From NCBI GenBank assembly GCA_002751075.1, contig NAOQ01000205.1, forward strand, positions 3,785 to 34,167: a stretch of DNA of 30,383 nt. The letters are read 5' to 3'. The position numbers and the translations under genes were made by a program. The DNA is from Ichthyophonus hoferi (taxonomy: Eukaryota; Opisthokonta; Ichthyosporea; Ichthyophonida; Ichthyophonidae). This document shows positions 9,303 through 23,000 of the stretch, in pieces. The notes beneath the pieces were generated by a model. That model had not been told where the DNA came from and searched no databases. It saw only the letters and a program-made list of their open reading frames with translations. Numbering within the stretch: the first letter of the stretch is position 1; every line of letters starts with the position of its first letter.

Positions 9303-12300
9303 TCAAACGAGGCCATTGGATGGGTATTTTCCATCTATGAGATCTATCCAATGATAGTGACAATCCATTATCACCTTTTCGGCATATTCCTGAAAGGGTG
9401 GTGGGTAAGCCTATCGTCTTACGCAGTTAAATATTTCAAATATATCTATTACCATACATGCTATTATGTGTCTTAAATACATCAATCGCAACAGTCCTTG
9501 GTCAATATTCGCCAAGATGACAGTCCCGCAATATTAACCTTCACTTTACCGTTTACTTGTACAGATATGCTTTATTATTCAATCTAAATCTCCCATCAAA
9601 AGACTACATAGTACATAATAATATCAAATAATGCATAGCAATATACAGCACATGGTAGATTATATATAATATATAATGGATAACAGAAAATAAAGTATAA
9701 GAGCACACCGTCGTATATAGTAAGGTATAATCCATAGTATATAATACATAACAATACATAACAATATTATACAAACTCATCGTGCCCCACTCACCTTATT
9801 CTTGGCTTGGCCATTAAAGGCATATGTATTTTCTGATTTACCCTCAGCTATCTTATAAACCCTGTACCAGGTTCGTATTTCATCTAGCACTCCGGGCATC
9901 TTGGTCTCTACATCTTCAATATCTGGAACAAAGTATAACATGTTTAATAGGCTTGGTATATACCTACTGTTAAAACAACCATAAGAACCTTGTACTACGC
10001 ATATATATAGGTAAATGAAATAGATACACAGGAAAAAAGAATTGGGTTATAATAAATAGGAGAGAGGAAGATTAGGGTAGATGTAGTGGATGTAGCTTAA
10101 AGTAGAAAGAAAAATAACGGTTGTTCAACCTTTGGAGGTTATATGTATAAAATAAAAAACTAAATATCGAAAAACATGGTAAGACCTTGTAATAGTTTGG
10201 AGTGTATGAATAGTTTGGTGCATGTATGTGTACACAATCTAGCAATTACAGACGCGCACAGGCCAGTTATTATTAAATCAAATGTATGTGAAAAGTGCTG
10301 ACTCTTATCCAATAACAATAAAAATCATATAGTAAGTGAGAGATAGCATTATGTAAGAACAACACCAAAGAAGGAAACACTACAGGGGTTCTCTACCATT
10401 CAACTCCTTTTCCATTGGATCGTTAATGTTTATAGCTATGACTTTCCAATCACATTCCTCCCCGTCAATTAGACCCAATACACCCAATGCCTTAACCTGT
10501 ATATATGTCCACGTATGGCCATTAGTTTTATCTATAGTCTTTTATTAGACTATATATCATTATTTAATTTACAGTTAATCCCATATTCACCCAAACTAAG
10601 GCTTATATACATACATACATAGATGTAGACATACAAACAAACATATATACATACATGTATACAAATACACTTCTATCTATATCTCAGTTTGGTGTTTTCC
10701 ATCCTAGAATAAAAATACATCTATTCATATAAATTCTCCCATACACACCAACTGTCCTACTCACCCCCGTCTACGTCATCACACACGTCATCACACACAC
10801 CTTGGTTACTGCACCCATAGGCAAAGTCTCTTTACCAATCTCAATGACGTCTACAGGATCATCATCCCCTAGTAGTCCATTGGTTAGGACCTATATATGG
10901 TAAGTACATGTGGATCAAACGTATTCGTTGCCTCTATTATATATATTTATCTAATGGTGTATGCTTCTTGCCTTAAATTTAATTAGAGGCAACACCTGGG
11001 ACCTTATATTCTAAGTATAATAGTATCTGGGCAATATAGGCAGGGTATATGGGATAATAACTAATAACTAATAATTAATTAATGTCTTCATACAAAAGTA
11101 ACAAAAGTATAAAATATAACTATATCCATTATACGTCTTGAGAAAATTCAAAGGTTTCCTTTAGGTATAAGTCACTGTATCCCTTTACTGGGTACTACTA
11201 GAACTATTAAAAAATGGTTAATGTGTAGGCATTCTCTAGTTCCCTCTCCCTTCTCCCTATGAAGCATTCATATTGGTATAAGACAATGCTTCGTGTATGC
11301 AATAGCATAATGCATGTCATTGTCTCAACATATCAATCAACAGAGATCTGAGTATAACTTGGAAAAGAGAGCAACCGTTACATTCTTACCTTGTTTTTTT
11401 TTTTTCGTTTTAAAAAAAAGGTAATTAAATTAGTTATATCGCCTATAAATCGCCCCTCATCTACCATCTACACACAGGCTAAATATACCAACCCGTAAAA
11501 GGTAAAATAAAAATATTATAAAGTAAAAGAAATGACAATAAGCCAATAGAAGCATAAATATAAATACCAGGCAGATCGTTGACATCCTTATTAGTGACAA
11601 ATGGATTCTCCCAAGTCTGCGGCAGGGCTCCATAGTTATATAGTACCTTCCCATGGGTCAAAAACCTGCTCATGGCACAATCACACTGATTAGATATTGG
11701 TAGATATTGAATCACTGGCATTCTTCCCATCTCTTTCTGTATTGCCATTTCATTGATAGTCCTTATCTATTTATTATTACTGATATACATATATTATAGT
11801 ATGATACAGTATAATATAGTATAGTATAGCATATTATAATACAGTATAGTATAGTATAGTATAGTATAGCATAGTATAGTATAGTATAGTATAATACAGT
11901 ACACTCTAGTATAATCTAATATAATATAGTATAATACAGTATAATATGGTATAGTATAGTACAGTCTAGACCATTCTCTGTTACATACAACTAAGTGACT
12001 ATATCCTATACCTTATATTCTTTATATTACTAATCTTCTCCTGAACCAGTTCACTTCTCCGGTTCTATTGTCATTCGATTCACACATTATCCCAGCTTAG
12101 CTTTCCAAGAATTTATCCAAATGTATGTAACTGATCTACAATATATACAATAAACATTACCATATACGTTACGAATAGATTTTCAGTCATGCATATATAT
12201 CAATTAATTCCCGGAAAATACAATTGGTAGGTGACGCATTCATCCGATAAGAACAAACCAATAGAGTGGCTCGTGCTTAATCTAGTAAAATTTACATAGC

Positions 12301-14151
12301 TAGGGTAGATCCAATATACTACATTGCATTAAATTATATGTTTACACTGATCAAATAAACTCTCTTGATGGAATCCGCCCGGCAGCGGATAAAAGGGAAT
12401 TACACACCTTAATAAAGAAACAGGGTTACAGGCAAAACAACAAAACTTCTAATTCTAATAATATATATATTTCCTACAGTGATATCACTCTTAAACCTTA
12501 CCTAAGTTTGCCATCTTTCACATCCTGTTTAATTGGATTCAAGGACTGCCTAGTAGCAATCTCCATTTTAGCCATCGTTCTAAACGTGAATAGGATAGGA
12601 TATCAGTATCGAGTATAGAGACCATCGTACTATTATACTACTATAGTACTATAGTTGGTATTAGAGCACAAAGTGTATCGTTGATAATAGAGGTAGAGAG
12701 GGAATAGGCTGTAACAGATAGGTTATTATAGTATAGTATAACATAATATACTATACTATAGTATAAAGTATTAATATAGTATCATATAGTATGGTATAAC
12801 CTAGTATAAGCATACACACACATAATCATGTATATGAGATATGAGAGTAATAGCATGTAATAAAATGGAACATGGATTAAAATTTGCTTAATGGATATAA
12901 TTGCACACTCCTACACGAACACTTATTTACCCTCGTGGTATTTCTGTGATGAAGTTAAATGTCCCAGGTGAGGAGGAAAGAGGGATGTCATGCCAAGGAG
13001 AAATCCTATTGGCTCCTTTCACAAAATACATACGCCATTGCAACGTACTTGGTATTCCTATCGCATTGGTTGTCTTGAGAGGAGAGGTAAAAGGAGAAGA
13101 TGAAAATGAGCAAGTGTACATTTTATTTCAATGTTGATAATATTACGGTAGTGATGTTAGACCTAAAGTTACAAAATTTAATTTATCTTTGTCATCAACC
13201 GTTCATAAATATTCCTTTCGGCCATAATACCAGATTAAAATTAAAAAATGACACCCACAACAATTTTGACATGATAAAAACTCCAGTCTGGAAAATGAAT
13301 AGCACAGAGTGTATATGAAACATGTCAGGATAAATTCTATAACCTCTATTAATAGTAAGGACAGATGAGAGAAGAGAAAAAGGTGTGATTTTAAAATACT
13401 AAAACAAAACAAAGGCTGTCTACAATCTTCTAGAAAAAGATAAGGTAGAAACTACAACAATTAGCATAACAATAACAAATTGTAATTGTTAAAGAGCAAA
13501 AGATATAACTTACAAACACAGGTTCTTCGGGTTCTTCAAGGGTTACAGGCGACTCAGGCGACTCGGGGGACTCAGGGATATTACGGGATGTAGTAGCTAA
13601 GGACCTCTGTATAAGGGGGATAACCAATATAAATACAGGGTTAAGATAAATATAAAGTGTACAATGTAGTGTAGTTACAACAACGCAGCAGAATAACGCA
13701 AAAAAAGAAAGACAATATCACACATTTTCAAAGATGAAATGTAGGTGTAGAGGGATAAACAGTATATAGAGGCATGTGGGTTTGTATGTTACTTTTAGAT
13801 CATTCGATTGTCGTGTATCCATATGAGTAGAGGCATACAAGAGATATCTAGTTATAATTACTGATACCGGATAAAAGGAAATGGACAGAAATAATTTCGT
13901 GTAAAGTAGCTCTTGTACGTATATATATATATTAATATGTAAGCATGCACTCTATCCCCATAGGGAGGGAAATGTAACTACCTGCAATATCCTATATATA
14001 ATCAAAACAACTTAACACCTTCACATTGCTGTTAGTGATAATCTGTACAAACAGAGTTGACACTTACTATAAATAAGCCAGGCATATTTTTCGAAGCACT
14101 TGAAAGCCTTGGGAGGAGAGAACGTTGGAGAAGGGTACGGAGAGTAGCCAT
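9303..14151 (-). CDS. PPA2: Mitochondrial-type inorganic pyrophosphatase (family I), nine exons, complete
   Basis: It hydrolyses pyrophosphate to two phosphates with Mg2+. Exons (minus): 14151-14068, 13606-13514, 13073-12931, 12579-12502, 11665-11568, 10868-10801, 10496-10397, 9922-9795, 9389-9303. Every junction is GT-AG with matching phase, giving 292 residues and a TGA stop. Residues 1-28 (MATLRTLLQRSLLPRLSSAS) are basic, hydroxylated and acid-free, a typical mitochondrial presequence, hence PPA2 rather than PPA1. A proline/serine/glutamate linker (PESPESPESP) follows. The family signature DDDPVDV is at 167-173. Equivalents of yeast active-site residues are all present: K111, E113, R133, Y144, D167, D169, D172, D199, D204, K206, Y244 and K245. 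SPWHDIPL, LNPIKQD and YGALPQTWE also match the family. Length is normal once the presequence and linker are allowed for. It lies head-to-tail downstream of huntingtin. The presequence exon is the least certain part. Confidence 0.96.
11791..11967. repeat. Degenerate TATAG/ATAGT pentanucleotide minisatellite
   Basis: About 175 bases of imperfect (ATAGT)n, with variants such as ATACAGT and ATAATAT, lie inside the fourth intron of the pyrophosphatase gene. Confidence 0.8.
12723..12800. repeat. Second TATAG-type repeat tract
   Basis: Imperfect TATAGTATAG repeats, including inverted TATACTATA words, lie in the third intron of the pyrophosphatase gene. They are of the same family as the tract at 11791-11967. 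Confidence 0.65.
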
Positions 14152-15856
14152 GTTTAGGTAAAACTATAAACCACTTGATAATCTCCTTTGTAGATGGTTA
14201 TATTTAAATTTAAGAATGATGTGTATTATAGTCTTGGATGGATGGAAATAACCTATTTGAAATTACTATCTACTTTTCTTATATGAAAGTAATAAAAAGC
14301 AAGGATATATATATCAAGTTAATTGTGGATATTATTGTACTTTATCAAATAAGCTGAGGTGCGCTGCTATCCAATCATCTAGTATAGAATATTGGTGCAA
14401 CAAAGAAATGTAGTAAAATGTAATATGCAATTTCCTGCCTAAATATTTAGATACGTTAGAATTACGTCATGGGTTGACTGATCAGGAAAAACAATTAGCA
14501 AAATGGAACTAGTGACGTTATGTTTTCTGTTCAAAAAACAAACATACTAGAAATATCGTGAATATGTGACCGTACAGTATCATAGCAATCTAAGGAATTA
14601 CATAATTTATAATGAAAGTGACAAAATATAGCGCTAATAATAATAATAATAATATAATACTTAAAAAATAAAGTAATGTGACAAAAACGTTGCAGTAGTG
14701 AAAACCCGCATCAACTGCGACTGATTATCATTAGCTAGCTAATTACTAAATAAAAGTAAATTAAAAATGAAAACCCAACTCATGATAGCATGTTGTCATA
14801 TGTACCCTTTTCACATACTATAAGCTCTAAATGACAATTAGCTATATATCTTGGGAGGTAAGTAATACCAGCCGGGTCAATACTATATTGTTTAGATATA
14901 CGAGTGAAACATTTCTAGCTATTTAATAAAATATATAGTAAAATGATATACTTACTCTAACACTCATATCCAAAGAAAAAAATACAAGATCAGAAATGTC
15001 AAACCTGGGTATACCACAGTTGTATAAGTTCCAATAAACTCCTATATATATATACGCAATACCAACTACATAAACGTTTGGGCCGACTTCCAATATTACA
15101 AACTGATCTAATTTAATAATAATATTGCATGGAATGCAGTTGTGTAATGCATTCATGAATGTGTCCAAATAAATAAGTAATGACAGAAATTAATTGAATT
15201 AAATTTGTATTCTAGATGGCAAAAGCAAAACTAACATATTTAAGGTAGAATTTGAAACAAGTTCTCCAACACTGAAAAAATACACAACTTTTACAGATAT
15301 AGTTGTATATTGAGCCATTATCTTCCTTGTTGATACCAAACACAGCATTAATCAAAAATATCATTTGTGAGGTTCTTGCTAAACATTTTAAAGATTTTTA
15401 GCTTATTTCTACTTGTTATAGTTAATTATAATACATAACTGAAGACTAAAAACAAAAATATGACTTAAATATATTCCAATAAAACAAAGTATAAGTGAAA
15501 CTGACTAGTAGATCAGTTACCTACTAAGATTGGATTTTAATATAACGTGAAATAAAATAAAGAGTTAAACACAATAACCATACTATTTACTTTGTATAGT
15601 TGAATATATTGCTTGATGGGCACTAAGTTGACTACCTTGACAATAATAAAAGCTATGATCTAATGATTATAAACATATGCTTACATTCCAAATGCTCAGC
15701 TAAACCTATTATCAAGATATATACAGCTTAGAAAAGCTTCATTTAAAGTAAAAAGTAATAACTTACCAGGTGTCACTAATTAGCTTTTTTGGAATACTTA
15801 AAAACAAAAAGTTATTGGAATGTGATTTAGTAAATGTAATGGAGGGTGCTGATAAT
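14152..15856. other. Spacer upstream of the pyrophosphatase gene
   Basis: This is AT-rich DNA that should hold the pyrophosphatase promoter (minus strand, directly above 14151). I see no TATA box at a convincing spacing and no supported gene. A short (TAA)n run lies near 14637-14652. Confidence 0.45.
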
Positions 15857-15884
15857 AATATTAATCAGAACGCTGATTAATATT
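15857..15884. other. Perfect 12-bp hairpin, AT-rich
   Basis: AATATTAATCAG, loop AACG, CTGATTAATATT: twelve perfectly paired bases with a four-base loop. It lies 31 bases from a second, GC-rich hairpin. Its function is unknown; it could be a structured RNA, a protein-binding palindrome or the end of a small decayed element. Confidence 0.75.
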
Positions 15885-15915
15885 TTCATTGAGGTTGTTT
15901 TATGTTCTGTGATTA

Positions 15916-15936
15916 CCGTCTCCTTCCGGGAGACGG
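15916..15936. other. Perfect 8-bp GC-rich hairpin
   Basis: CCGTCTCC, loop TTCCG, GGAGACGG: eight perfect pairs, six of them G-C, in otherwise AT-rich spacer DNA. Its closeness to the 12-bp hairpin suggests one structured unit, but no known RNA family was recognised. Confidence 0.7.
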
Positions 15937-16833
15937 CTATGTTTAGACCAGCTCCACTCTAATAGAAATCTGATCACTTTCTCCTCAATTTTCACTGTAG
16001 TGAAGTTCTTTCTGAGTTGTGTACTGCAGTGTAACAATCTAGACGAACAAATTTAGAATATAGGCTTTTACTATTTTCACTAAATTTTAATTTTTGCTAA
16101 CGTATTTGTTTCTATCAGCCATAATAGTATGAGTTTTAATTATTTATCTCTCTATAGTTCATTAAAATATAAGGTGGAGGCGCAAGCATGAAAAAGAAAT
16201 GGTAGAAAACTTTGACGCAACCTTTCTAGACAATTATTTTCACTTCTAATAACACATTTTCTGGTGCTATATCCAAATCAAATCAAGCAATTTATTGAAT
16301 TTATAGAACCATTTAAGTTCTCACTATTGTTTTTTAGGTAGTTTGTCTAGTGTGATTTTACACATGCATAGGGTAGGAAAATAATAATAATAGTTTGAGC
16401 ACTTCAATCTTAATAAGACGAGAGGCTTCCAAGATAGTACCAAAAAAAACAGCTTTTAGATTCTTCTACGGTTACCGTAATCCCAGACTAACTTGGCATC
16501 AAACCACTTTGACGAAAAACACTCCGACACCAAAGGATACTTATCCAACAATATTTTACCTCATTATTTGAGTGTATTATACTTCAGATTGAAATGATAG
16601 CTACAGTTGATTTATCAGATGAAGTCACTGATTGCATATCCTGGTTTTAATTAAATTTGGAGCCACTGGTTAATATAATTATAAAACCGCCTATTGCTCT
16701 ATCAATTAATATTGAACATTATCCAAAAACACATAACAACCTAAATAAAACTAGAAAACATTTAACACAAGCCAATATGGTTTGTCAATATAATTGTATA
16801 CAAATCAACCATTTACATCGTTGTATGCGAAAG
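15937..16833. other. Intergenic spacer downstream of huntingtin
   Basis: No coding signal is supported. The plus-strand open frame that begins at 16657 runs antisense over the terminal huntingtin exon and is best read as its shadow. Confidence 0.5.
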
Positions 16834-16839
16834 TTTAAT
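16834..16839 (-). terminator. Candidate polyadenylation signal (ATTAAA) of huntingtin
   Basis: ATTAAA on the minus strand lies about 30 bases after the huntingtin stop codon. If used, the 3' UTR would be very short. The hexamer is common by chance in this composition. Confidence 0.3.
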
Positions 16840-16867
16840 AAGATGGTAGATTGGAGGGAGGCAGCTG

Positions 16868-16963
16868 TTACTTCGTACATAGTGCAACCAGTTCCTTGTA
16901 GACAGCGCTGTCGTGCCGGGAAAATATATGAATAAATATTTCTTTATTTTCCTCCGAAAGGTC
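16868..16963 (-). CDS. HTT: Terminal exon of huntingtin
   Basis: Acceptor ctttacag, then DLSEENKEIFIHIFSRHDSA and VYKELVALCTK followed by TAA (16870-16868). It joins the previous exon (ending ATDFYYDV) in phase 0. The segment aligns with the human EELDRRAFQSVLEVVA region, just before the human C-terminus. This protein stops roughly 15-20 residues earlier than human huntingtin, which continues with PGSPYHRLLTCLRN and beyond. The frame could otherwise be prolonged by splicing at GTAACA overlapping the stop, but no good partner exon was found. Confidence 0.88.
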   Translation of the reverse strand, partial: DLSEENKEIFIHIFSRHDSAVYKELVALCTK

Positions 16964-17035
16964 CTGTAAAGTATGAGTGTATAATGAGCACTAGGGCAAC
17001 TAAGAATGTTTGACTGGGCTGGGAAAAGAGTATAC

Positions 17036-17068
<33 letters not shown>

Positions 17069-20000
17069 TGCAAGCATGCATGTATAGGTAAAACAATAAG
17101 GAAAAAATATGTACATATGCATACAGAAGTACATTCAGTATATATATAGATTTACGATAATACGTAAAGGGAAAGAGAGGTAAAACAATTAAACAGGAAG
17201 TAGTTCGTGCAAATCAAAATCGCGTCATGTATATAATTTTTAAAAATTTAATAGTAAGTATATATGCTCGAAGACAGGTAAATAAATAGAAAATAAGAAT
17301 AGAAATCAATGAAGTTCGATTAGCACCCAACATTGTAGATTATCTATCCAATAACATCACAGCATAGCATTAAAGTATTGGTGTAGACTATCAATAATAT
17401 AAATTCGGTGAAAACAACAAACAACCGCTAACATAGTGTAAGATAAATCGTGGTAGACAATTGGTGTAAGAGTCTCATTAATAAACTTCAAAAGCGAATA
17501 AGAATGAAGGAATAATATTTAAACTTACAACGTCATAATAAAAGTCGGTGGCCGCTTGCAAAAAGATATTGGAATCGAAGTTCATTGGATTATGAAGACC
17601 TTTTAAAACAAATGGCTGGCTAGGACTGGTTAAGGATATAATAGGAATAGGGCAAGAAGCTAATTAGAGCAATGTATAGTTATAGTGCAGTGTTGTAGAT
17701 TAGATTGGATAAGTGGCATATAACCAAGTAGATGCTTATACACACCAAGTACGGTATACATACATACGACTATTGTACAGTGGTTTCTAATGACGACAAT
17801 GCAATGAATCAACCGGGCTGTGTAAAATCTCTATTATTACAAATAAAGGCGATGGGAAAAGGCTACGTGAAACTGGTGGGCAAGGTAGTAAGTACGTATA
17901 CACATATGCAGTGTATAGCCAACATAGAGTATATAACATAAAGTATATAACATAGAGCATATAACACAGTGTATAGGCAGGGTAGTTAAGTAAGTGTATA
18001 TACAGATATACAGATATGTACACAGAAAACATACAATCTTCCCTAAGGACAGTCTTGCCAATCATTTCATCACCCTTCAATTTTAAATTGTTATTCCCCC
18101 ATACTTTAAATCACACCCACGTTGTTGGTCATTTCAATATATTAATTTCATGGTAGCCACTAGTAATTATTGATCACAAACCATATTCAAACCAACCAAT
18201 GACTAAAGATAAAGGATACAGGGCTCTGACCCAGGGATTAGACGATAATGACGTAAACAATGCCGTCATAATGGCTAGTGCCAAGGGCTCCTGGATCGGA
18301 TTGGAGGAGAGAAATAATTAAATTTTATAAGATTAAGACAGTCCAATTATTCAATAAAAATAAATTGAAGTAAGAAAGAAGTTGACCAATAAAAAATATA
18401 ATAAAATAACAAAGAGGAAAGTAACCTATCCAATAATTAGGCTTAGATTGTACCACAAGGCCAGTACCCAATCTCTTTAGTGATCTCAGTTAGTTATGTC
18501 TAACTACATCCTTGCCCTGATTAATTAATGCCTTTTATTAATGACTTAATAAACCTAGAGTTTACCAAGTATAAACTTGTCGATCTCTTTTTTTATCACC
18601 TTGAATCAACCCAATCATACATACACACTAATAATATAAATATAATAAAATATAGCCCATCGTCTCATTGAATGACACCACCAAGTTGTACACATACAGA
18701 ATACCCAGCATACTTGTAATAAGGACACCAACGAAAACAAAGCAAATAAAAAAGAAAAACAAAGTAAAAGCAATGAACCAATACAATAGGACCCACCTTA
18801 TATTTACGAGTAAAGGAGTTCAGTGATAGGACTACCATACTACATGCTGCAACTTTTTGACCAGTTGCATAAAGTCGCCCAAATACATTCATAGTCACTA
18901 ATGTTAATGATTCGGCAGTTATCTAGAGAGGGATAACGTAGAGGGGGTAAGAAATACGTATCTATATATCCTACATACCCTATGTACCTTATATGATCTA
19001 TACAACTTATATATTATATATCTTATATACCTTATATACTCTATATACTATATACCTTATATACCTTACATACTATATAGATTCAATAGAGCCTAAATAC
19101 CTTACATATCCTATATCAAAGCTAATAATTAAGGGAATAAATATGAAAGAGCGAAAGAAAGCAACAGGGAGCGTATAAGCAATAGAAAGAGAAAACAACG
19201 TAGAGAAAGAAAAAGGGGGAAAAAGAAACAGAGAAAGATAACAGTAATGTATACGGTAGCAAGCTAGCAAGCCAGAGCCAGGCCTACCTCAGTGGCGGCC
19301 AAGTATTCCCCCATGACTGTAGTGAGGGTAAGGTGGGGCGGATAGTAGGACTCCAGTAGGGCCGGGAGTATCTTTACCAAGAGAATAGCCTCGGCTTGCA
19401 CTCCCTTACGCACTACTTGGAACAGTTGGTTCACGTAGTCTTCATATTGCGGTGATTCATTGGATGTGAAGGACGTGCTTCCTAGAATAGTATAGTAGTA
19501 TTGTGTTAGTTGTTGGTCCATTTATAGTCTGAAAGATGATAATTGAATAAATTGAATTTGTTACGTAGGGTCAGGGTGAGTGTATATGATGACAACTATT
19601 ATGATTGGTAGTAAGTGTCGTGAGGAGAGAGAGAGAGAGGCAGAGAGAAGGAGATAAAGGGATGGAAGGAGAGAAATAAAAATTTACATATGCACTGGTA
19701 TATGATAGAGTTGAGGTGTGTTTAGTTTATGGTTATGACTGAACAAAGGAATAAGATACTATAAACATATAGGGGATAATAAACAGAGGAAGACCTATAT
19801 TAGATGTATTATAGCATAGAGTATAGTTAGTATACAATGAACTATAGCGTATAGTATAGTGTGGATAGAAGGTGTGCATTGTAGAAACATGGGAAGGGTG
19901 GGGGGCAGACGCACCAGGGTCTGACATATAAATCAAGGTAATATTAAGAGCAATAGATGAAAAAGACCGTTGTACGGTAGATAACTTGGGACTGGAGGAG

Positions 20001-23000
20001 GGAAGGGAGAGACAGTATGGTTACACACCTCGCATAGGGTAAGTAGGGCATTGTTATTATAGGTAGGCTTATATATATGTATGTGTGTTAAACTAGCTAC
20101 ATATCGACATGTTATTTTAGTTATATATATGTATGTATGTATGTATATATATGTATGTATGTATATGTATGTATATATGTATTGTTCACCCTTAATTGCT
20201 TTCCCCATTCAAGTCTCCTTCCATTGGTCATTTTAAATTATTTAAATTATCCTATTATCGTAATGTCCTATATCCCATAAACCAATAACAAAAAGCACCA
20301 AAGCCAAATGCAAAGCTACATAACACCACAACAACAAAGAAAAGCAACCAATCATATAGCCTCACCACTACACTACACTACACTACACTACAACACGCCA
20401 CAACACAAACACCTACGCGGTCACATCTCCGCGAAGTGATGACTTAATAGTGGGACGGAGGGAGGGCATTCGCAAGACCAGGTACTCTAGGGCATGCATC
20501 AGGCCGTGATACACGACGTCAGGTGTGCTACGATCTGCTGCCATTCGTGAAAAAACGCTCACACAGTTGATCTGAAAGCATGCCTGGGGCGTTTAGGAGG
20601 CGTTTGGGTAGTAAGATATATATATAATATAAAAGTAATATAAATAAATAATCAAGGTTTAAAAAGAAACACATTTGTTTTGTTTTTTTTAAAAAAAACA
20701 AATGATAATAGAGACAAGTAATAATATAAGGCAGTTAAAACAATATAATACTTATAATGTATTGTATAGTGTACTGTATGGCAGCACATACCTTGGTTGT
20801 AAAGGCAGGGAACACCATGATTAATCGCAGCATAAGAGCCACTACCCCCATATAGAGGCGAGGAATCTTATTGGCTGATCTAGGCAAGGTGCCCTGGGTG
20901 CCGGTGGGTTCAAACACCAACATACCTAGGAGAGGGAGGGAGACAGAGACAGAGCGATGAAGGGCAGGTAAAGTTATATGTGTATATATTATGTATGTAT
21001 GTATGTATTTATGTGTAAGTATAAGTAAATATGTATGTCTTGATTGTACCGTCCAACAGCACAGTTATTAAGCTATGTGCTACATAATATAATTATATAT
21101 ATGTTTATAAGCTTAATTTTTGAATAACATACATTACATTATAACAAATCCTTGCATATTACATGCCTATTATATACCTACACTACTACACATACAAGAC
21201 AGACTATCGTAACGCAAATACATTAGTACAATAGCGCCCTACATGTAGGCACCTACAGTATTTTATTATGGCGGGTAGGGTAGGAGTCAAAAGACCACTG
21301 TGTGCTGATTGCAGGATACACAATAGACCCTGTATAAGGCATATCTCCATGGTAACAGTGGACATGTGGGCTGGACCTTCCTCAAAGTGGGCCGTCTTAT
21401 GATTGGCTGATGCAGTGCTGGTACGATTGGTAGTTACGAGCTGTAGAGAGAGGCGTATTAGATTAGGGTAGGGTGAGGGAGAATAGAGTATACCATGTTA
21501 TGATATGATATATTATACACTAAGCATATCAGCCTACTTATAAACCAAACGTTGTTAAATAACCATAAAAGACCATAAAGACAAATTAGTACTAATTACT
21601 AGTTGCTATATATACATATGTATCTACATTAATTAATTAATTGATAATCATTGGTTAAAACCTACCAATAAGACCTGTTCAATAAGCCGCATTACAACCG
21701 GATTCTTTCTGTCGGCAGGATCTACACCTAGAGCACTGGTAGTCTGTAAAGGACAATCATTAGCTGTGGTGCCACACGTGACATGGTCTGCACCACTCAC
21801 AAAAAGAAACATGTAGATTTACAAATAAACACTTAGATTGGATTGGTGTAAGTGCAGTGTGTAAAAACTAACATTACCTTGCATAGACCAGCCAGGAGAT
21901 AGGGCACTAGAACCATCATATCACTATACAGGCTATATAAGTGGCTGAAGGTCTTGCAGACCCACCTGTACATCTGGATCCATTCATTTGATTGGTTAAC
22001 ACCGCACTGTAGTACCTTGATCTAGCTTACCAATCGTATCCTAATATGAAGTTGATAGAGTTTACTTTCAATAATCATAAAAACCATTGAACCAATGAGA
22101 TTTGTACATAGCTTGGCAGGATAGGATGTATTGCCAATAGAACAATACAACGTGCCATTTTATCTACAATTAAAAACCCATAAGCCAATAGTATTAATGA
22201 TTGTCTAGAGCAATTTGACCTTAACCAACAGTTTATTGGCGATTTATTTCACCAATAGCTTAGTAAATTGTAGCCCAAAACAATATTTTAACTGGATAAT
22301 GAGACTAGTAATAGAAGTGGTAATTATGCTATCCATACAAATGCACCACTCATAACCACTAAACCTAGTAGGGTAGTGTTAAGGACTTCGGGTAGTATAG
22401 CTATTTCCTAACAACCAATAATCAATCAGCATTAATATTATAATTTTAATATTTTAACCAATCCGTTATAAAAAGAACATTAAATATTCTAATATTACCT
22501 AACCCGTACACTAATCCAAAACAACATGAAAATTAGTAAAAATTAAACTAAGGGGTCAATTGGGTGTTACATTGACAGTAGGCTGGAGATTGCATAGCAA
22601 CAGGCCTGTCTTTACTATCTCTAGTAGGATAAGAGGTGAGTGTTGGTTGGCTGCAGTCCCATCGATGTACTGGAAGGAGAGGGATTGGTGAGTAAATATA
22701 AGGTTGTATCTAGATAGTACCTCTATACCCGTATGTATGTATGTATGTATGTATGTATGTATGTATGTAGGTAGGTGTATCTGATTGTAGTAGCACGCAA
22801 TATAATATGAATAGCTATTGGTATAGGTAAGTAAATAGATAGGTAAATACAAAAGTATCGCACATTGAAGACCTTTAGCCAAGCCTTTGCAACCATTTCA
22901 ACAGATATATATATATTTCCACTATGCTTATTGTATATTCCAGTGCTCTAACGATTGGACGATTATACAAAATACTCTTTACTTCCATGTATTTGATGTT

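Noticed and set aside
14956-15004. Candidate exon FDISDLVFFSLDMSVR downstream of huntingtin
   Set aside because: The huntingtin frame ends with a stop at 16868 that matches the family's C-terminus, so no further exon is needed. The segment has no other support.
16657-16935. Plus-strand 92-residue open frame
   Set aside because: It overlaps the terminal huntingtin exon antisense and has no recognisable motif.
18035-18053. Possible 8-nt micro-exon (GGAAGATT) in a huntingtin intron
   Set aside because: The flanking exons join in phase without it, and adding it would break the frame.
19264-19521. The open frame starting MDQQLTQYYY as a separate gene
   Set aside because: Its conserved part is an internal huntingtin exon. 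The upstream ATG part precedes a good acceptor and is probably intronic.
22108-22163. A 56-nt phase-compatible exon candidate between huntingtin exons
   Set aside because: It would add about 18 residues where the human alignment has no room. Extending the next exon upstream to 22006 gives a better in-frame match, so it is intronic.
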